Below are positions 59,255 through 64,000 of a stretch of DNA of 64,000 nucleotides, one piece after another. Each line of letters starts with the position of its first letter. The stretch's first letter is position 1. The translations under genes and the position numbers were made by a program. The notes under the pieces are model-generated. The model did not search any database. It was not told where the DNA came from and saw only the letters and a program-made list of their open reading frames with translations. The DNA is from Plantago major. Lineage: Eukaryota > Streptophyta > Magnoliopsida > Lamiales > Plantaginaceae. The stretch is from positions 16,438,237 to 16,502,236 of the forward strand of contig CM048844.1 in NCBI GenBank assembly GCA_026545765.1, read 5' to 3'.

Positions 59255-62200
59255 ATGGGTTCGATTGAGAGTGGGCTGCCATTGAAGAGGGATCTTCTCC
59301 ATTTGCCTCGTTCTGCATCGATTAGGAGTACTAATGGGGTTTTGGGTCAGAGGAGCAGATCAAGATTTGCAAGATTGGTGCTTTTCAAGAAGGTTAACTA
59401 TCTTCAGTTGATTTGCACTGTCGCTGTGTTCTTCTTCTTTGTTTTCCTCCTCCAGATGTTTTTCTTGCCTGGTTCTGTGATGGAGGATGAGAGGAAGTCG
59501 GATAAGATTCGGGATTTGTTTGGGGATGTGGATTCTTCGGATTTGTTGTTCTTGAAAGAGCTGGATTTTGGTCAAGATGTCAACTTTGAGCCGTTGAAGA
59601 TAATGGACAAGTTTAGGAAAGATTGGCATGAGGTCAATGTTAGTGTTGGTTCAAGAAATGTTGTGAGATTTGGACATGTGAAGCCCAAGCTTGCCTTTGT
59701 AAGTTGCTGCTCAGATTGATGTTCTTGAGTACCGTTAGTGTGTTTTTAACTTTTGATAGTTGTTATCTCGTTTAATTTTTGGGTTAGTAGCTTGTTGATG
59801 AAGCAGCATTGTGATTTATGAAACAGGGTGTTTTTGTTATTTTGTTGTAGGTTTTTGCAGATCTGTGGGTTAGTCCTTATCATATACTAATGGCAACTGT
59901 TATGAGGACTTTGCGGAACGGATATGAAATTGAGGTGATTTTTTTGCTTTTTGAGTGTTCTCACTTTCATCATTGTGATCATTATCTTTCCTATCAGCTT
60001 TTTTATGTTTTTCATTTAGCTTCGTGGCAGTGTTATAAGTAGCTCTCTGTAGTTCACAACTCTTATAGTAGTCTGGATGAATGTCTAGGATGTGATATTG
60101 GTAACTCTGATAAGTTATGTTCAATGTCACTTGGAGTAACATGTCGGACTTTCATCAAAGCATATGGACGCTTATCTCAGTGACATGGACTTATTTATGG
60201 GAGTCTCGAGAAGTTAATGCATATTCTGCACTATGGCAAAACTCAAAAGATGATGAGGACATCAAGTTAGGATGACAAACTAAATATCATAAGAAAGCAT
60301 TGTTTGATTTGACATGTAATCTGTTTCATGGAGGGGCTAATATATCATCTGTGTATTTTTGGTTGTTGAATATATGTAGATATCACATGTTAGGAGTTTT
60401 TGACCAACAAATTAATGATTAAACATTATTGTTCACAAATTACTCAGTGTTTTCTTTATGAATATCTCAAATGAATATGAATGGAACTCATGAATGATGT
60501 TTTTGATACGTGCAGGTATTTTCACTGGAAGATGGTCCTGTACACTCTATCTGGAAAGAGCTGGGGGTTCCTATCAGAGTAATTTCACCAGATGAGAACA
60601 TGAAGTTCACTGTAGATTGGCTAAAGTATGTGTTCATATGTATTCATTTCATTATGTGATCTATGTGCTTAATATATGATGATTGTCGATTGAATGGTTT
60701 CAGAAATAGAATTATCCTTCTATTTTACTGCACATTAGTTTAGCCTTTCAGTTTCTGACATTCTTTGAAATAGCTTATAGTTTATTTTCATTTCATATTT
60801 TATATTATTATTAATATTATCTTTTGTTTTATGAAAAAGCAATCTCTGGGAGTGGCTCTTAGAAGTACATTACTATTTGTTTTCCAGTACAAATCCATTG
60901 GTATATTTTTTATAATATCCAGGGAGTTTCCGTGGAACGGGGCATAGTTTTTGTCAATGTATTCTGAATCTAATCAATTTTACCAACAAACTTGGACTGG
61001 TGCTGTTATGTCCATACTTATCTCATTCAATGTAATTTTTTATTTTATTTTATTTTAATATCACGTGTGATAAGCTTTCATAAAGTATTACATATTTCTC
61101 GTACTGTGTGAGTTCTAGTTGTATGTGCTCTTGTCGAAATCAGGCAGGAAGTATAGCTATGACAAGTCTAATGATTATGTTAATCTGGTGCAGCTATAAT
61201 GGCGTACTCGTCAGTTCTCTTGAAGCACTGCAGGCCATATCTTGGTAAGCAGCATCATGTCATAAGTTGATCTATTGCTACAGCGTCCTGGTCATTACCT
61301 TCTCATTGCTCTTTTGACAAGTCAATTCCCTTCAATTACAAAATAAATCTTGTCGATTTTCTTTGTTTCGGATTACCAGTAATATAATCTACGTTTTGTG
61401 TGACAATATCCTTTGTCATTTGATAAGATTTTACTTGTTAAAGCCTTATGCAGGAACCTTTTAAAAACATTCCTCTTGTATGGACTATCCATGAACAAGA
61501 GCTTGCCGCTCGCTTGGGCCAATATGTTTCCAGTGGGCAAAGTGAGATTGTCGATGCCTGGAGAAAAGTCTTCAACCGACCGTCTGTCATTGTCTTCCCC
61601 AACTATATTCTGCCGGTATTGCTCAGTAGATTGTTGATTGAGTGTTGTGCTCAATACTTAGACAAAATCTCATTTTCTTGGATTAGGAAGTTGATCTAGG
61701 GCTATTTCTCCTTTCCTCTAACTCTCATACTTAGCTTTGGGTAACTGCACGATGGATCTACTATTCCATTCCCCACCAGTTCAAACTTGTAGTAAGCACC
61801 AAGCCATGTATATGCAGATTTCCTTCTTTTCACTGGTGGTTATCGATTGTTGTGGTAAAGTTTATGATGTTAAATATGTGGCATCATAGTTTAGCACCTG
61901 GGTGTAGTTAATATAAGTTGAATTAGTTTATGGATACAGAAACATGATCCTGATAAGAATGATTGGGTAAAAGTGTACTTCATTGTCCTATTAAATAGAA
62001 AACAAGAACAATGCACTCCTCTTATCGCATTTCATTTTTCTTGGCCCACCAATAAATTGCACAAGCTCTATATTTTATCAGTATTTCAACCAGCTGGTAG
62101 TAAGGCCCTTAATACACCGCCCCTTGCCCAAGTTGTTAATGTAATTGCTTGAATGCTCCCTCTGCATGAAATTGAAGATTTCATTAACTAAATGTGAATG

Positions 62201-64000
62201 AGTTGTGATTCTGAAAAACTGAACACGATTCTATACAAACTTGTTGCATGAGAATGTGCCGGGACAGCTATTTGATCAATCTCTCTTTTGCTATGCAATC
62301 AGATGGCATATTCGTTGTGTGATCCTGGAAACTTTTTCGTCATCCCGGGCTCCCCTGAAGAAGCCTGGATGGCCAGTAAGTTAATGGTTGCACCTAAAGA
62401 AGAACTACGTTTGAAAATGGATTATAGACCTGATGACTTCGTGGTGGCAATCGTGGGAAGTCAGCTACAATATAGAGGTCTGTGGCTGGAACATGCGCTT
62501 GTATTACAAGCTTTGCATCCACTCCTGGCTGACTTTAGAGATTCAAGTTCACATCTTAAGATCGTCATTCTTTCTGGGGATTCTGCTAGTAACTACAGTA
62601 CTGTTGCGCAAGTAAGATTAATTTTTTTTCCCAAGTTGATAGACAATGTATATCTGATAACAGTAGATCATACTCTGTTACTGTGTGAGACGGAATATGC
62701 CTCTGTTTTAACTAATGTATCCTAATTTTGCCACAGACCATTGCGCTTAACTTGAAATATCCAGAGGAAACGTTGAAGCATATCTCTTTGAATGTGGATA
62801 CAGAAAATACACTAAGTATTGCCAATATTGTGGTATATGGTTCCTTTCTTGAGGAACATTCTTTTCCCGACATTTTACTTAAAGCCATGTGCTTGGAGAA
62901 AACTGTTATAGCCCCTGATCTTCCGATGATTCGTAAATATGTAAGTACTTGCAATTTTTTTAATGAAATTCTCAATGTTTATCCATCTATCTGCCTGCCT
63001 TCTTGGTTTACTGCTTTAGTCACGGCAAACTAACTGTCCAACAAAACAGGACAAACTAATGAATAATTTGACTTAAATAAGAATTTTGGTTATATTTTCT
63101 TATGCTTAATATAATTACATTTAAAATAAATATATGCATAGGTTGGTTTTATGCCTTCTGAATTCTTCATGAAATTCTTGATTTTTTCTTTTTTTTGCTA
63201 CACAAGTCACCTCTCAATCTTTGTAACCTACTAACTCGATTGTTATAATTTAGATTAGTGACAGGGTGAATGGCTATCTTTTTCCGAAGGAAGATATTAG
63301 AGTTCTAACACAAATCATGTTTCAAATGGTGTTGGATGGAAAACTCTCTCCTTTAGCTCGTAATGCTGCATCAATTGGAAGGAATACAGCCAAGAACTTG
63401 ATGGTTTCTGAAACAGTTGAAGGATATGTTTCACTATTAGAAAACATTCTTGTGCTCCCATCAGAAGTTAGCGTTCCTTTGTCTGCCAAAGATATTCCTA
63501 TAAATTTAACAAGCGAATGGGAGTGGAATCCTTTTGAAAATATTCCCGCCAACCAATCCACAATTAAAACCAGGAAGACATCTCTTGAGAGAATTGAGAA
63601 GGAATTCAATCACAGCCACAGGGAGAATTCTATGTCTTTGACTTTGTCAAATGATTCATTCTCATATGCCATCTGGCAAGAGCAAAAGATAATAGACATC
63701 GCCAATGTGAGAAAAAGAAGAGAGGATGAAGAGGTACGTGGTTTTAAAATGTTTTCCCGTGTTGACTTAGCACATGCATGGTTTTGGCACCGGTGTCTTT
63801 TTTTATTTTTTTATTTTTGTTTGTCTCTAATGCAGCTGAAGGATAGAACTGATCAACCCCGTGGAACATGGGATGACGTATATCGAAGTGCAAGAAGGGC
63901 TGATCGTTCATTGCATGAAAGAGATGATGGAGAACTTGAGAGGACTGGCCAACCACTATGTATATATGAACCTTACTTTGGGGAAGGAACCTGGCCCTTT
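59255..64000 (+). CDS. Glycosyltransferase (At4g01210-like, GT4-type Rossmann fold), 3' end outside the window
   Basis: Visible exons: 59255-59698, 59851-59934, 60516-60625, 61194-61244, 61444-61615, 62303-62611, 62737-62940, 63254-63733 and 63836-64000 (continuing). They give 673 aa of a protein that is about 1000 aa in Arabidopsis as I recall. The N-terminal tail is followed by one membrane helix (about residues 48-68, YLQLICTVAVFFFFVFLLQ), so type II Golgi topology is likely. The GT-B fold follows: VFADLWVSPYHILMATVMRTL, LVWTIHEQELAARLG, FFVIPGSPEEAW, VAIVGSQLQYRG, and the sugar-nucleotide site around NIVVYGSFLEEHSFPDILLKAM with VIAPDLPMIRKY. Donor and acceptor are unknown. All splice sites used are GT-AG. 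The neighbour upstream is the RGXT-type GT, so two cell-wall or Golgi glycosyltransferases sit in tandem. Confidence 0.92.

Noticed and set aside
1-64000. CRISPR arrays, bacterial operons, rRNA or tRNA genes
   Set aside because: No array of regularly spaced repeats, no operon-like coding density, and no recognisable rRNA or complete tRNA sequence was seen by eye. A tRNA scan was not possible.

Overview
This is nuclear DNA of a flowering plant, most likely a eudicot: AT-rich intergenic DNA, small GT-AG introns, several transposon classes, and single-copy plant genes. No organelle, bacterial or viral replicon is present. The species cannot be named from the sequence.

Region 1 (1-16.9 kb) is transposon-dominated. 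A Ty1/copia element of the Sirevirus type enters from the left with its 5' LTR outside the window. It carries gag, pol (protease, integrase, RT, RNase H), a long third gene between pol and the 3' LTR, a polypurine tract and a 1.57 kb 3' LTR ending near 13931. Stops and frameshifts break all three genes. The third gene (6459-11975) has four short phase-0 GT-AG introns and its own TATA-like upstream region, so it looks like a spliced, self-promoted cellular-type gene carried by a retroelement. Next to the LTR lies a decayed Helitron helicase (14.6-16.4 kb) with an intact-looking Helitron 3' end (hairpin plus CTAG) at 16928.

Region 2 (17.4-31.1 kb) is a tandem array of four secreted GDSL esterase/lipase genes, A-D, all on +. 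A and B are near-identical recent duplicates; C and D are another pair. Between A and B are remnants of a fifth, C-like gene (promoter and intron 1 only), whose promoter is split by a 1.94 kb solo LTR with a perfect 5-bp target duplication.

Region 3 (31.8-47.2 kb) holds five genes on -: a DUF1191 membrane protein, eIF1A, a glyoxalase-fold (VOC) protein, a Ppx/GppA-type phosphatase with a C-terminal HD-like region, and a coiled-coil USO1/At5g41620-like protein. A relic of a second copy of the coiled-coil gene lies at 39.4-39.8 kb.

Region 4 (47.2-64 kb) contains a second member of the solo-LTR family (49.4-51.1 kb), MITE-like pieces, a GT77 xylosyltransferase of the RGXT/MGP4 type (+), and the first nine exons of an At4g01210-like glycosyltransferase (+) that runs off the right edge.

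From memory, the GDSL, DUF1191, GT and MGP4-type genes lie close together on Arabidopsis chromosome 4 (At4g01130-At4g01220), and the coiled-coil and glyoxalase genes are neighbours at At1g64180/At1g64185, so the window appears to preserve ancestral eudicot gene neighbourhoods. Exon limits were placed by hand from splice sites, reading frame and homology; none has been tested against transcripts.
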